A DNA stretch of 64,000 bases, taken from contig CM060732.1 of NCBI GenBank assembly GCA_030704615.1, forward strand, positions 44,559,053-44,623,052. Reading direction: 5' to 3'. Shown here piece after piece: positions 44,760 to 56,617 of this stretch. Each line of letters begins with the position of its first letter. Position 1 is the first letter of the stretch. Origin of the DNA: Takakia lepidozioides (Eukaryota > Streptophyta > Takakiopsida > Takakiales > Takakiaceae). Both the position numbers and the translations under genes were made by a program. Below the pieces are notes generated by a model, which was given only the letters and a program-made list of their open reading frames with translations, was not told the origin of the DNA and made no database searches.

Positions 44760-45420
44760 GTAAGACTTACCTTCATATAAAGATTTAATCCGGGTTTTCC
44801 AGATATCCTCTAGAAAACCCTTCACACAAGCATCAATCTGCTGGTGTGATTTGCCCCAAACTAGGCCTCAGGAGGGCCGCGGCTTTTGGCTCAGCCTCGA
44901 GAGTTTCAAAGTTGGTAAACAGGGGTACAGGCACAATTCCTTGATTGAATTGAAGACAACGTCTCTTTGGTGAGAGACCCCGGACAGTGTATCAGAAAAT
45001 GAATATTGTCTTCAGATTGCCCACACTACGGACAATTGCATGCACTCTCCCTTTCCTCTCTGCTTCTGTTTGTTGTTCAAAGGTAGGCTTCCTGCCCTGA
45101 GTTTAAATTTCAGTCTACTTCCAACTTGTGGGTAGACCCTTGAGGTCATCCAAGATGTCCACCCCCATGTCACTGACTGGAAAACAACTTCAGGGAAGTT
45201 CTCTGCCTAACTTCATTTTCATCAGACAATCTGATGGCAACAGACATGCCTTCAGACACTACAGCCTCTAAGTCAGATTTATCCAGCTGGGTCAATACTT
45301 GCGGATCCAGGTCCAGGTCCTTGAGAATCTTTTCTACTCTCTTCTGCCAGGACTTAGCCTGTTTCACATTATAAACAACAATCAGCCAAGGCAAAGAGGG
45401 CAAAAAGGCTGGTGTGTGAA
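44760..45420 (-). mobile_element. LINE fragment 2 (duplicate of part of fragment 1)
   Basis: Positions 44787-45366 repeat 43603-44181 at high identity in the same orientation, with an offset of about 1.18 kb. The same KQAKSWQKRVEKILKDLDLD segment is readable at 45170-45403. The pair is either a tandem duplication or two truncated insertions of one LINE family. Confidence 0.7.
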
Positions 45421-45426
45421 CTTACA

Positions 45427-47354
45427 AGCCGAGCCTCAACAGATGCCTTCCCACACACGTCCTGTTTTTGAAGGCTTCTTGATTGATGAATTTGCAACCT
45501 TCATGAGGGCACTTTTTGCGTTGAATCCTGCTGTCTGCCAATACGATACCAGCCTGTCCCAATGAGCTTCCTTCAGATGCGCAGGCCTCCCCTCGCCTGC
45601 CTTGTACATTGCATGGATCTCGTGTCTTTGGGTTTTCAAGGCAATGCCAAGTGTCTTCCTCATGTGCTCATAGTCAAGACCACGTGGCGTGTACGCAAAT
45701 GTAGAGTTTAGAATCCTATATATTTCTTCAATGACAGATTCATCCTGCGCTGCAATATGCATTGACATGTCACACAAACGCCACATCTGGCCTTTGAGGG
45801 CTGCATGCCAGGTATTGCGTGCTGGTCCAATGGGCTCTCCAGCTTTGTCAACCGGAAGCACTTGAGGGGGGAGTCCATCTTCGTCTCGCGCATCATGGTT
45901 TCGGATTGCCTCTGCCCTGGCACGCCTGTTCGCCGCCGCCTCAAAGCATTAGCTCGCTCCTTCTTGGTCATAGGGGTCTCTTCCTTTGCCACCTCAGGTG
46001 GTGGGGCAGCTGGGGGTTGCCATGGGGAATGGGGGGCGCAGTATCGCCCACCGTATGGCCCAAAAGGTTCGTATGGTGGACGTGTAGATGCCGGGTAAGC
46101 ATGTGGGTCTAGGAGGTAAGGGGGAATAGGTGGAGGAGAATGGGCATATGGCTGCTGTGGGTAACCACCTGGAGGGGGCTTGTATTGGATGTGCGGGTTG
46201 TAAGGGCCCGCAGCGCCATACTGATCGGGGGTGGGGTAGGCATGTGGGTAATGTGTGTACGGAGGGTACTGTGGAATAGGTCGTGGAGGTGGTCGTTCTG
46301 CGCTTGGGGACTTGTTTGTAGCAGGGTTGACTTGTTTGAACAACCCCCGCCCCGATGGACTGCCCACCACAGCTGCAGCGCCTTCGATGGAAGCTCGCCT
46401 CTTCCTGGCCTGCACAGAATAAAAACCAATTCAAACATTAAAGTCAATCAAAGCATTCAAATGAAATCATGGCAACTTAGAACAAATTAACGCGCGTGCA
46501 CCTGCCATTTTAAAGCTTTGATTGTACTCATCCTCCTATGAGCAGGTCCTCATCCCCTCAGACTCATCAGGTGCCCCACACTTCTGTTTACCCATTCAGA
46601 AAAGTGGGGGCTGAGCCAAATCTACATGGCCAATTCCAAAGCCTACCTAGTGGGGAGACCTCAAAAACCATTGGCATGCTTGTATCAAAGCGTGCATACA
46701 AGTACTTGCATCAGTGGGTAGATGGACTCATTTGAATGGACATTGCATTTTAGTTGTAAACAGAAACATCACTATGTATCAACCTCTTAGTAAGAGCCTT
46801 TGACTTTAACCCAAACTATGTACACGATGAAGATATAGCAAAAGGGGTTGATTTCCTATCCCATTGTGGGGTTTCACTGCCTATATGCTCGGGCATCCCT
46901 TCCTTCCTACATCCCAATTTTTCTAGCAATGCCATCTCCCCAATGTGAAATTCCCAAAGTGAGAACTTTCCAAATGTGATTGCATTCAAAGTTGTGCCAC
47001 GTCCACTGCCAGATTTTCTGTGGCTTCCACCTTTCAACCTCTTCTGTGTGGGAAGTGCATTTACATCCTGGAATGCTAAGAAAGTCTCAGACACGTTCTG
47101 TACATTTGCATGCTTCCTTCATGGGTATGCTGAGCATGTGAATGCATAGAAATGCTGAAGATGTGGCGTCATAGTGAGGAGGTGCTTACAGATGGTGATT
47201 TTGCCGGCGACGGGCGTTTCTGGGGAAGCGAGGGTGCAGGAGCTGGGTGGCGAAGAATATCTTCGCTAGAATCGCCAGTGTGCTCGCCCGCAGGGACACA
47301 CAACAAATCCTCCTCCTCGTCTTCGTCTACATACTGTCGTGCCTCGTCGGCCAT
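45427..47354 (-). pseudogene. TNPA-like protein (plant Transposase_24 type) of element E
   Basis: Exon 1 is 47354-47190: ATG, then an acidic start (MADEARQYVDEDEEEDLL), ending at a GTAAGC donor. Exon 2 starts at 46409 after a good acceptor (TTTTTATTCTGTGCAG) and keeps the phase. It encodes a basic patch (ARKRRASIEG), a long Pro/Tyr-rich region (residues about 80-200), then MTKKERANALRRRR. A frameshift near the G-run at 45865-45870 leads to the conserved part (ALKGQMWRLCDM, TPRGLDYEHMRKTLG, WDRLVSYWQTAGFNAKSALM), typical of plant Ptta/En/Spm (Transposase_24) proteins. Such proteins bind subterminal repeats and assist TNP2. A stop is at 45436. It is transcribed away from TNP2. Confidence 0.65.
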
Positions 47355-47962
47355 TGTTTCTAGCCTTCCACTGCGTCTGGGTGGTCCCGTGGGTAGTGGA
47401 GGTCGACGGCAAGCACGCTTTGGTTTCGGAGCAAGAAGCCTGCAATCCTCGCCCCATGAAGAAATTAACCAATCCCGCTCTCTTCATGGTGCGCCATGAT
47501 AGTGTGGAGACAGGCGTCGCCTCACAACCATCATTCTGTGTACTTAGCAATGCAATCCCAACACTGGGAATGTAGAAAAACTCGTAAACCCAAAAGACAA
47601 GGATGCGGGCAATTTCAGGCTAAACCGTAGACCTCTCACATTTTTAAAAAAAAAACCCTAATGACAAGCCCCTGCAATGCGATGTCTGACAACCCCAAAC
47701 TAAAGTATTCGGGTCAGTTGAGCACTCCGGTTGAGGTGGAATGCTCTCCTGCGAGATTTAGGCCACAACACTAGGGTGAGCCGCCTCTCAGTATACTCAC
47801 AGTGGGTGCGAACCAAACAACTCCGCCTCAACCTCTTTGTTGCGAGCAATGCAGGTCTCCCTTAGCTTCTCATACGCAGTCAGAGGACCGCACGGGGAGG
47901 GCCTGACCATGGCAGTCTGACATCAGCTGCAAAGACCCTTGCACACCCCCTGTGTAAGTACA
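47355..47962. promoter_or_regulatory. Shared upstream region between TNPA-like and TNP2 genes
   Basis: About 600 bases separate the TNPA-like start (minus) from the likely TNP2 start (plus), so this is the probable bidirectional promoter of element E. I see no clear TATA box in it. Confidence 0.4.
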
Positions 47963-48193
47963 ATGTATACAACGAGAGCGGGGTTTCGGCTAACAGCTCA
48001 ACGACTCCGTGTGCGCAGGAAAGATGAGAAACTGTGGCGACTAGAGGAGGCGCATGCCATTGCACAAGGGCACCGCAAAATATTGTGCAACTGCAAAATA
48101 TGCCATGGAGGGATCTCGCAGTTTCTACCGATGGCCAAAAAACACCTAACAAAGTATGGGAGGGACCCAAACCTTCGACAGTGTACAGTCCCG
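47963..48193 (+). CDS. TNP2 exon 1 (probable)
   Basis: The ATG at 47963 begins a basic segment, then GHRKILCNCKICHGG and AKKHLTKYGRDPNLR. This CxC...C and HLxxYGR pattern is the usual N-terminus of plant TNP2 proteins. The frame ends at a GT donor (48194) in phase 0, matching the phase of the acceptor CAG at 48952, after which GYITSDSE follows. The intron 48194-48952 is about 759 bases. An earlier start cannot be excluded. Confidence 0.6.
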
Positions 48194-48286
48194 GTACGCC
48201 TTGCACGACGCACGCACTCTGACATGCTCGCAGCACGCCCGCGCATGTCCGCATTTTGGACAGTCGTGGGAGTGACTGGAGTCCGA

Positions 48287-48480
48287 ACTACGTGTCGTTC
48301 TTCCGTTGGATGTATTGGAGTCATGGAGTCGTAGTGATGGAGTCATGTAGTCGGTAGTGCGTCAGAGTAGTCATGTCCATGACTTCATGACCGTGGATCA
48401 TGGACATTTCAACTACGTGGTGTTCTTCCATTGGTTGTACTGGAGTCATGTAGTCAGGGTCATGACTACATGGTCGTTGT
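48287..48480 (+). repeat. AGTCATG repeats inside TNP2 intron 1
   Basis: Two related units (ACTACGTGTCGTTCTTCCGT near 48287 and ACTACGTGGTGTTCTTCCAT near 48411), each followed by GGAGTCATG. AGTCATG or GTCATGAC occurs several times. Related AGTCATA motifs are found at both ends of the element. Confidence 0.6.
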
Positions 48481-48952
48481 TGACTGCCATGTGTGAAGGC
48501 AATATGCATTTTGGGCTTTTGGCAGTTTGTTGCCATGTGTCATGCCTTCAACGCACTGCCCACTTGGGCATATTTGTTGAGAGCTTTCACTTTGTTGGTC
48601 TGTGCAGATAGCTGTCTGTATGTGGGGATGTCTCCCTCTATCACAGAGGGTATGTTTGTTTTGTTTTTCGATGAAAACTGTGTTCCTACTTTGCCGTATT
48701 ATATGAGAGTAGTTTTCATTTGTGTTTGTGTCTGAGCTCCACAAGCTGCTTCGAAATGAAGTCTGTGGCCGACCAATTTCGTCTCCTGATTCGCAAGTGC
48801 GGGGGAGACTTGTAGCATTCACCTGTATTGAACTAGTGCAATTCTACAAAGTGTTTGCTTACATGACAGTGTTTAAATGAAATTTCATAATCTGGGAGTT
48901 TTGAAAAAAGCCTGTTCATCGTATCCCAATTTATGATTTCATTTGCGTTCAC

Positions 48953-51900
48953 AGGGCTACATTACATCCGACTCTGAAGTGGAGGCTGAATGTAGCCTAG
49001 AGAGTGTTGCAAACGACGTCAATTTGGATGGACAAGACGGCAATGGGCTACGGGGCCAGATTGCCCGTGCTGTGCAAGATGCATTTGAAATATCAGATAC
49101 CCTCCGGGAGAATCCCACACCTGCCCCAAATGCCCTTCACTTGGACAATGATGAGGCTGTTGAGAATGGCGCAAATCCCTCTGAAATGCCTGATGGGGAA
49201 AATATGGGCGGAGAAGAAGCAGGCGCGCCAAATGATCTTCACCATGGAAAACTCATGCGAGAGTCCCAAATCCCCTTATACGATGGGAGCGTTCACAACC
49301 GATTGACTGCCACATTGATGTTGCTCAATTCTTGCGCCACTCACAGATGTACCAACGCATTTGTGGATGAGTTATTTTCATTGTTGAGGCTGGAGATTTT
49401 GCCCAAACAAAACACCTTGCCGAAATCGCAGTATGAGGCCAAAAATATGATCGCCATGATGGGTCTAGGATACAAACAGATCCATGCCTGTGAGCGTGGA
49501 TGTGTATTGTTTCGTGGAGACCTCAAAAAGGCTGCTAATTGCCCCAAGTGCCATAGTCGTCGATACATGGACGGCCGTGGGAAGGTGCCCAAGAAGGTGT
49601 TGCGATACTTTCCTCTCATACCTAGATTGAAACGGATGTTTCGAGTTAAGACGCTGGCAGAGCTCATGAAGTGGCACAACAATCATAGAAGTGCAGATGG
49701 CATGGTCCGGCATGCTGCAGACAGTAAGGCTTGGTGCCATATTGACAACACATGGCCGGATTTTGCTTCAGATCCAAGAAATCTGCGTCTTGGATTGGCA
49801 CTGGATGGGGTCAATCCTTATGGCACCAAATCCACTTCTTGGTCCACCTGGCCCATCATGGTGCTCAATTATAATCTACCTCCATGGTTGGTAACGAAGA
49901 ATTTTTTTGTCATGTTAACACTCCTCATTCCTGGAAAGGAATCTGTGACAAGTGAAAATGTGGATGTTTACCTGCAACCACTAGTGGAGGAGCTAACGAC
50001 ATTGTGGGTGGGAGTTGCAGCCGTGGATGTGGCAGCCATTGAAGGAGAGCGGGCTTTTAACATGCGTGCAGTCCTCATGTGGTCCATACATGACTTCCCC
50101 GCCTATGGCTTGTTATCAGGTCAGGTTCACCAAGGGTACTGTGCTTGTCCAGCATGTGGACCTCAAGTCGATTCCAGATATTCCCCAGCTTGTAAGAAAT
50201 TGATATTCCAGGGGCATCGACGCTATCTTCCCCACAATCATGCCTATAGAAGATCCAGACTTTTTAATGGGGCGCGAGACATGAGACCTGCTCCACATAC
50301 AGTGACAGCCACCGAAATCAAGGAGCGTGCACGACATTACAAACAATGGATTGATGATGGTGGGACTGTAGGCGCACAGAACGATCCCTCCAAGCTCCAT
50401 GGCGTAAAACGATTGTCCATTCTGTTTGACTTGCCTTACTGGGAGGTGCGATTACCACACATGTGTTTTGGGAACAAAACAGTGCATTGGTTTTTCATTG
50501 TGCATGATTGTTTGTTTACTGAACCTGTGCTGTAAACATCATTCATGACTGCATTGCAATGTGCCTAATTTGTTAGACCACATGGTGCAGCATCTTATCA
50601 TCCGCCACACTTTTGATACCATGCATTGCGAGAAGAACGTGACGGAGAACATAATCAAGACTATTTTCGGCGAGAAGGACACGATGCAAGTTCGCCGCGA
50701 TATGGAATTGCAGGGCATTCGAAAGCCTCTTTGGTTACGACGCCATCCCACCAGAGTGGATACATTGGTAATGCCTGATGCGCCATATGTGCTCACAAAA
50801 CCAGAGCAGCGGGTGTTCCTGGAGATTATCACGAATCTGAAAGTACCCACTGGCTATGCCTCTGCTTTCAAAAAACATGTGGTCAAACAAAAGTTGAGCC
50901 AATTGAAGTCACATGATTATCACGTGCTAATGCAACAGATCCTCCCACTTGCTCTACGTGGGTTGATGGCGCCTGGGGTTCGCAATGCCATACTAAGAGT
51001 GTCCCGTGTGTTTCGCAAGCTTTGTGCAAAATTCATTGATCCCACCGAGCATGAGGAATTGAAGAAGGAGGTGGCAGTGACTCTTTGTCTTCTGGAGAAA
51101 GAGTTCCCACCCTCATTTTTTGATGTTATGACACATTTACTTATCCACTTGGTGGATGAGGTGGATTTGTGTGGACCTGTAGCTTCTCGGTGGATGTACC
51201 CGGTGGAGAGAGCAATGAAGGATTTTAAAGGGTATGTGCGAAACTTGGCGAAGCCTGAGGGCAGTATGGCGGAGGGCTACGTGTTTGACGAGGCATTGGG
51301 ATTTTGTACAGAGTACTTGTCTTCTGTTGATGCTACTAGGCGGAGAGTGTGGGATGCAGGAGAGGAGGAATCAGTGTCGGGCTGGGTATTGGAAGGAGTT
51401 GGTCGACCACGGAGGTTGACCCTCGAATTGTTGCAGCTTGTCCACGACTACGTCATTCACAACCATCCCAGTTTGAGCATTATGTTGGGGTAAGTGGCAA
51501 ACGTTCTGGTACCTGCTATGCATGGGTATGCTTTGTATAGGTGTGTGTGCAGTAGTTCTTCCATCGGCTGCAGGGGTTGCACTAGATAAATTTCTGTGGT
51601 TGTGCGTGTGTTGGCAGGTCCTATGAGGTGGAGAAATGCAGGTTGGAGACTGAAAATGCTACTAACCAGAACAAGATCCGTGCTCTCCCTCACTTTGCAG
51701 AATGGCTGGTAAAAGCAGTCCGCCAGCATGTGTCAAGTGTTGCCAACCATGCTACTGATTCAGCCTGCAAGGAATTGTTGGACATGTCCAAACCCCCATC
51801 AGTAATCGCAACATCATACAAGAGCATGTCGGCTTATGGAAACCACTTCAGGGTTACTTCAGATGGACTCAACAGCCCCTTTGTGACATATGACTCGGGG

Positions 51901-52497
51901 GTCTCTACTGTTTTCCAGCATGACAGTACTTGCATTGACCGTGAGCAGGTGGTGGAAAGCGTACGGTATGTGGGTGTCATAAAGGAGATTTTAGAATTGG
52001 ATTATGGCTCCACAAACACCACGGTGCTATTGTGTTCATGGGTACGTGCACGACGTGTGGGCTCTCAGCCTGTGTCAATGAAGCAGGATGAGTCTGGCTT
52101 CACATTGGTGAATTTCTCCCACTTGTTGCCTCCACTTGAACAGCCTTTTGTGCTCCCATCACAGGTCGAGCAAGTTTTTTTCTCTGAGTGTGTGAATGAA
52201 CCGAGATGGAACGTGGTGCTGGAAAAAAACCCCAGGTCACGCAGGGCTGTTTCTGATGTGAGCATTTGCAACGATGATATTGCAAGTGTATCAGGCCTCT
52301 TAGCCCCCAATCACATTGAAGAGACCAATGTTGCTAGTGACAGGGTGGGCCAGACCATCCAAGTGACACCTGAAGAGGTTGCTTCACTTTACAGAGACAT
52401 GCGATCTGAGGAAGCACATCCATGTCCCACGGAGGACAGTTGCGATGGAGATTCAGAGTCCAGTGATGAGGAGTTGGTTGATGTGGATGTGTACTAG
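48953..52497 (+). pseudogene. TNP2 transposase of element E, with DUF4218- and DUF4216-like parts
   Basis: En/Spm-type transposase that cuts and pastes the element. The frame 48953-50532 has the family's hallmark blocks: FPLIPRLKRMF, LRLGLALDGVNPYG with STWPIMVLNYNLPPW and LLIPGKES, and PAYGLLSGQVHQGYCACPAC. At 50533 a TAA replaces what was probably CAA. A one-base frameshift near 50557 leads to NLLDHMVQHLIIRHTFD and MHCEKNVTENIIKTIFG. The DUF4218 block follows (MTHLLIHLVDEVDLCGPV, RWMYPVERAMKDFKGYVRN). Intron 51490-51617 has GTAAGT and CAG ends and keeps the phase. The last exon (to 52497) has the DUF4216 block (VRYVGVIKEILELDYG) and an acidic tail. Only two lesions separate it from an open gene. 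Confidence 0.85.
51490..51617 (+). other. TNP2 intron
   Basis: 128 bases, GTAAGT donor and TTGGCAG acceptor. Joining 51489 to 51618 gives GGG TCC TAT GAG and keeps the reading frame. Confidence 0.8.
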
Positions 52498-53780
52498 TAC
52501 CTAGAATGAGGTATGACTTTCCCCCCCAACTGCCTTCCTCTATCTCAAGTATATGAAGGGCAAAATTGAATATGTAATCCCGGTTGATTCATGAATAATG
52601 TGGGATTCATAAGACTGGCACTAAGGGTTGCCCTTGGGGGTGTCCTTTTTGCAGGGTGTTGGAGGTGTCCAACTTACATGGCGTGTCTGTCTGGCAACGT
52701 GTCATGACATTTATGTCACTATAGACTTTGGAACGGCATGCAAATTTACACATCAGTTCTGCCTTTGGGTACATTGTTGACAAAGTGCATGTGCCTTCCA
52801 GTTTACATTACATAATTGCCCCAGTGATTTTGTGGGTCTTATATTGGGCAGGCTCGTGTTTATGGACCATTGAATACCAATGGAGTGCTTTTAAGCTTGG
52901 TCCCTACTTATCATATTTTCATTTTTCCCCAAAAGAATCTGGCAATCCGCATAGATGATGCTCTGGCTGGTTGAGTGGGTTATTTGCGTAGATGCATTTT
53001 ATGGGCAGTTTCTCTCATGCCCCAGCTAACACCATGTGACTCACTTGTATAGTCCCCCATCTGTGAATGGCTCAAGCAGGGTGCAGTACATTCAACACTA
53101 CAATGTTGCTGCCCTGCAGGTGTTCCATGCCTTGCACCACATCATTATTCCCTGATGTCATCCTGCTGCTGTTCTAGCTTGGGGCAGGTCATTGGGGATA
53201 TGTACATTAGAGAGAACAACATGAGCTGTTATCTCAGTTGTTTTATCATACAAGAAGCTGAATTCATGGGCTCTCCCATTCTTAGAAAACCCCCCCATGG
53301 CAAAGTGGGTGGATCGGAACAGACCGTATTGCCAAGCTTCTATTCCAGTAGCACACGGCGTGGAGCTCCGGGATGGCCTACTACAGGGACGACATGCACA
53401 AGGCGATATGTTAGAGTGTATTGGATTTCATATTTTGTTGGTGTTCTTGGTCACTGCCCAAAGACTTTTGTTGAGCCCATGTTTTGCATCACTGTCATGA
53501 GTGAATTTTTTGATTTGCATGAATTTATCTATCCCCTGAATGCATCATTTGTTTGTCTGTCATTCCGCAGTATGAGGCTTGCTTTTGATGTTGTCGGCGA
53601 TCAACAAACACTAAAATGCACGCCGCCATTTGAACGTAACGTCACAAACAGATGCGGTTCTAGATCGCCTCTCTAGCATGTTGGCTTCACGTTCCATTCT
53701 TCTCCACTAAGCTGCTTCGTGTGCAACCGTTCCCTTCACTTGCATCCCCCGCACCACAATATCAAAGCCACTTAACCAAT
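52498..53780. other. Element E 3' non-coding region
   Basis: Nothing recognised. The open frame at 53155-53676 is Cys- and Phe-rich and looks like chance. Probably the 3' untranslated and interior part of the CACTA element. Confidence 0.45.
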
Positions 53781-54148
53781 CATATGTAGACACCTCATAA
53801 GTTGTTCCATGTCACAGACTCTCCATGTCATGACGACATGTGATGATCTGGCAGAATACATTAGAGTGGCAGTCATGAAGTCATACGTCCGTCTAGCAAT
53901 ATGCACACGTCATTCACGTATGGGCATGACCCTGACTGGTAGTCATATCAACCATGGCAATATTCCTGGTCAAAGGGTGTTTGACCTGTGTTGCGCAAAG
54001 TTCGGAGTCATACAGTCGCATAACCGGCTTCGTCGTGATCTATGTTATGACTTCAAAAGGCATTTACGACTGCAAATGGCATTTCTGCCACAAATTGGTC
54101 GTGACTGCGCACCCATGGGAGTCATAAAAGCCGCAATCTGTTGTAGTG
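53781..54148 (+). promoter_or_regulatory. Right subterminal region and terminal repeat of element E
   Basis: AGTCATA-type motifs recur (near 53876, 53940, 54007, 54119; complement near 54046). GTCATGACGACATG near 53830 is partly palindromic. It ends TTGTAGTG at 54148, directly before element C pol. Unlike the left end it has no CACGTG. Confidence 0.65.
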
Positions 54149-54946
54149 TTGGTGGAGTTGTCAGGCGGGGAGTATGCCTCGGCAACGGTGATGCCGGCTA
54201 AGAAGGATATCTATGGCAATTGGACAGAAAGAAGAATGTGTGGGGACTACCGTCCTGTGAACCGTTAGACTAAGTCCGATAGATATGCCATGCCAACTCC
54301 AGAGGAGATCTTTGATGCCATTGTGCATACAAAGGTGTTTAGCACATTGGACATGCGATCCGGTTACCACCAGTTGCCAATCAAAGAGGCTGACAAGCAA
54401 AAGATGGCATTCTGGGGGATTGACCAACATGAGAAGGATTGCTTGTACCAATGGCGGTTCCTACCGTTTGGGTTGAAGAATGCTCCTGCAAAGTTTCAGA
54501 GGGTCATGGATAGGATTCTTGCGGGGCTAGACTTTGCCCGGTGCTGCATTGATGACATCATCATCTTTAGTGCTACGATTGAGGAGCACGAGAGACACCT
54601 TCAGATGGTGTTTGAGCGCTTGAGAGCGCATGGGTTCAAATTGCACCCTGGGAAGTGCAAGTTCTTCCACAACCAGATTGAGTATCTGGGCCACATGATA
54701 TACCCTGGAGGATTGGGTGTTCAAAAGACGAAGGTGGAGGCAATTGCACGCATTCCACGCCCCATTGATGTTAGCAGAGTTCGTGTTTTCATGGGGTTGA
54801 CAAACTACTATCGACCGTTTGTCAAGGGATTTAGCAGCATTGCAAAAGCTCTTACCAAGTTGACCAAGGTGTGTCAGGAGTGGCAGTGGGAGGAGGAGTA
54901 GGAGGAAGCCTTTGAGGAACTCAAGGCTTGATTGACATCTGCGCCT
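54149..54946 (+). pseudogene. Element C reverse transcriptase, 3' fragment
   Basis: Starts in LVELSGGEYASATVMPAKKD and continues through CGDYRPVNR, STLDMRSGYHQLPIKEADKQ, LPFGLKNAPAKFQRVMDRIL and CIDDIIIFS (the Tyr of YIDD changed to Cys) to the connection FMGLTNYYRPFVKGF. In-frame TAG stops at 54266 and 54899 replace CAG codons seen in D or B. It ends at 54946, where element D is inserted. Confidence 0.85.
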
Positions 54947-56106
54947 TGTCATGGTTTTAGTCATGGTTATATAGAATTACTTACTTCTAGTTAACTAGGA
55001 CATCTTAGATATTTATATTTATATTTTGTGTGTTGGGACTTCATTTGGTCTCACATGCCAAGTGAGGTGTCGAGCCTCACTTGGAACATGGGGATAGGTT
55101 TTCCCCTTATGAGGATGGAGGAGGCTCATCTTCTTGTAGTTGAGCCTCCATGAGCCTCTTCCACCTCCATAGCTCTAGGTATTGAGAGGGAGTGTGGTGA
55201 GGGCTTTGTAGGGTGGATTCCTTTAGCAAAGATGCCCTTGGCTTGACTTAGTTTATGTGATTGAGTGGATTCATGAGTGGAGTGTTTCCATTATGTGTTC
55301 ACTTCCATTATCACTACAAGAAGATGACCTTATGCTTGTGAGTGCGGAGTGTAAGGGTTAGTTTAGCACTTGTGTGTTAAAGAGAGCTTGGTAGAGAGCT
55401 CTTGTGTTGCAAGGTGTTGCAGTGTTGCAAAGGAAAATCCTTGTTGCGTGGAGCATGCTTTCCAAGTGTGGCTTCCAACTTCCAGCTTGAGGAGAGCTAG
55501 AAGATGAAGGGAACAAGTCATTCTTTTGTGTATGAGGTGATGCTTATGTAGAGCATGTTTTCAGCCCATTGAGGCTTCTATTTTCAAGCCTTGGAGAGCA
55601 AGAAGAAAGGAAAAGGGCTGGTTTCCACTTAGGTGAAGGACAAGCACTTGTAGAGCACATGTTTGAGTTGGGGTTTCAACCTTAAGCTTGAGGAGAGCAC
55701 GACTTTTGAGCTAGCAAGTGAAGGGACTTGAATCTTCCTCTTTGCATGAGATGGAGATGTATTGATGCTTGGAGAAGCAACACATAGAAGCCAAGAATGG
55801 ATCATGTGTGTGGATGGCCAAAGGAGAGCACATGAATGAGTGCAAGACTTGGTTGCTTATCAAATGAGGTAAAAAGCTTGATTCTTGAGCTCCAAAGAGA
55901 AGTGAAGCTTGTTGTGTGGCATTGCTAGGTGAGATGAAATCAAGCTTGGTTGTCGCTTGAGGTGAAGAAGATCAAGGTAGTTTGCCTTGGTATCTCATAG
56001 AAGTCATGGATGCTTGAGGAGAGCAAACATGAAGCTCAAGGAAGCCCAAACCCTAGCTTGGAATGCACAAACCCTAGCATGAGATGCACATGAAACCCTA
56101 GGTGCA

Positions 56107-56210
56107 TGGGAACAGTCACCAAAGTGTGGGAACCGTCACCATGGTCTGGGAACGGTCACCAAGGTGTGGGAACGGTCACTATAGGCTGGGAACATAGTGA
56201 CATTTAAAGA
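56107..56210 (+). repeat. About 20 bp tandem repeat in element D leader
   Basis: GTGTGGGAACGGTCACCAAG and close variants occur four to five times in a row. Confidence 0.85.
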
Positions 56211-56350
56211 CAATATAGGGCTTTTGGAGGATTTTCAAGGGCCTTTGGGAGGATTATTTGGGGGAGCTTTAGGGTCCTTTGGGGAGCTTTTGTAAGGCAC
56301 TTTGAAGAGCTCTTGAAGAGGTATTTGGATGACTATTTGGAGGCCTATTT

Positions 56351-56617
56351 GGGGTCTTTGAAGGCCAAGTTTTGGCAAGTTTTTGGAGCCTTTGGAAGGC
56401 TATGTGGAGGACCATTTGGGGCCTTTGAAGGCCAATATTTGGCAAGTTTTTGGAGCCTTTGGAAGGCTGTTTGGAGGGCTGTTTGGGGTCCTTGGAGGCC
56501 GATATTTGGCGAGCTTGAGGAGTCGTTGGCGACTTGTTGAAGGACTATTTGGGGTCCTTGAGGGCCGAGATTTGGCAAGCTCTTGGGGCCTTGGTGTACT
56601 GTTTGGAGTACCATTGT
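56351..56617 (+). repeat. About 67 bp tandem repeat in element D leader
   Basis: Units start near 56351, 56418, 56485 and 56551, each beginning GGGG(T/C)CTTTGAAGGCC or a variant and containing TTTGGCAAG and TTTGGAGG. Period 66-67 bp. Shorter TTGGAGGA-rich sequence is also seen at 35160-35280 in C. Confidence 0.85.

Larger units (their letters stand above)
39883..54148 (+). mobile_element. Element E: CACTA (En/Spm-type) DNA transposon
   Basis: The right end is TTGTAGTG (54141-54148), so the end reads CACTACAACAG inward. At the left, CTACAGTTG at 39883 follows element C sequence directly and shares CTACA, TATGACTC and GTCACG at matching distances with the reverse complement of the right end. 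The left terminus therefore looks like a diverged inverted repeat whose first CA is lost. The element holds divergent TNPA-like and TNP2 genes and foreign insertions. It interrupts element C's pol. A clean 3 bp target duplication is not visible, as expected if a deletion occurred at the left. Confidence 0.75.
32264..54946 (+). mobile_element. Element C: methyltransferase-bearing gypsy, split by CACTA element E
   Basis: Starts TGTCATGGTTTTAGTCAAGG, the same start as element D at 54947. Leader, gag, protease, methyltransferase and part of the linker run from 32264 to about 39882. RT then resumes at 54149-54946, where element D interrupts it. The linker and first part of RT (about 450-500 bp by comparison with B) are missing at the E insertion, so a deletion accompanied or followed it. 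The element is dead, with at least five CAG to TAG stops. Its right end lies beyond the window. Confidence 0.8.

Noticed and set aside
53155-53676. A protein gene of 173 codons in element E
   Set aside because: Composition and lack of any motif suggest chance; it lies in the 3' non-coding part of the transposon.
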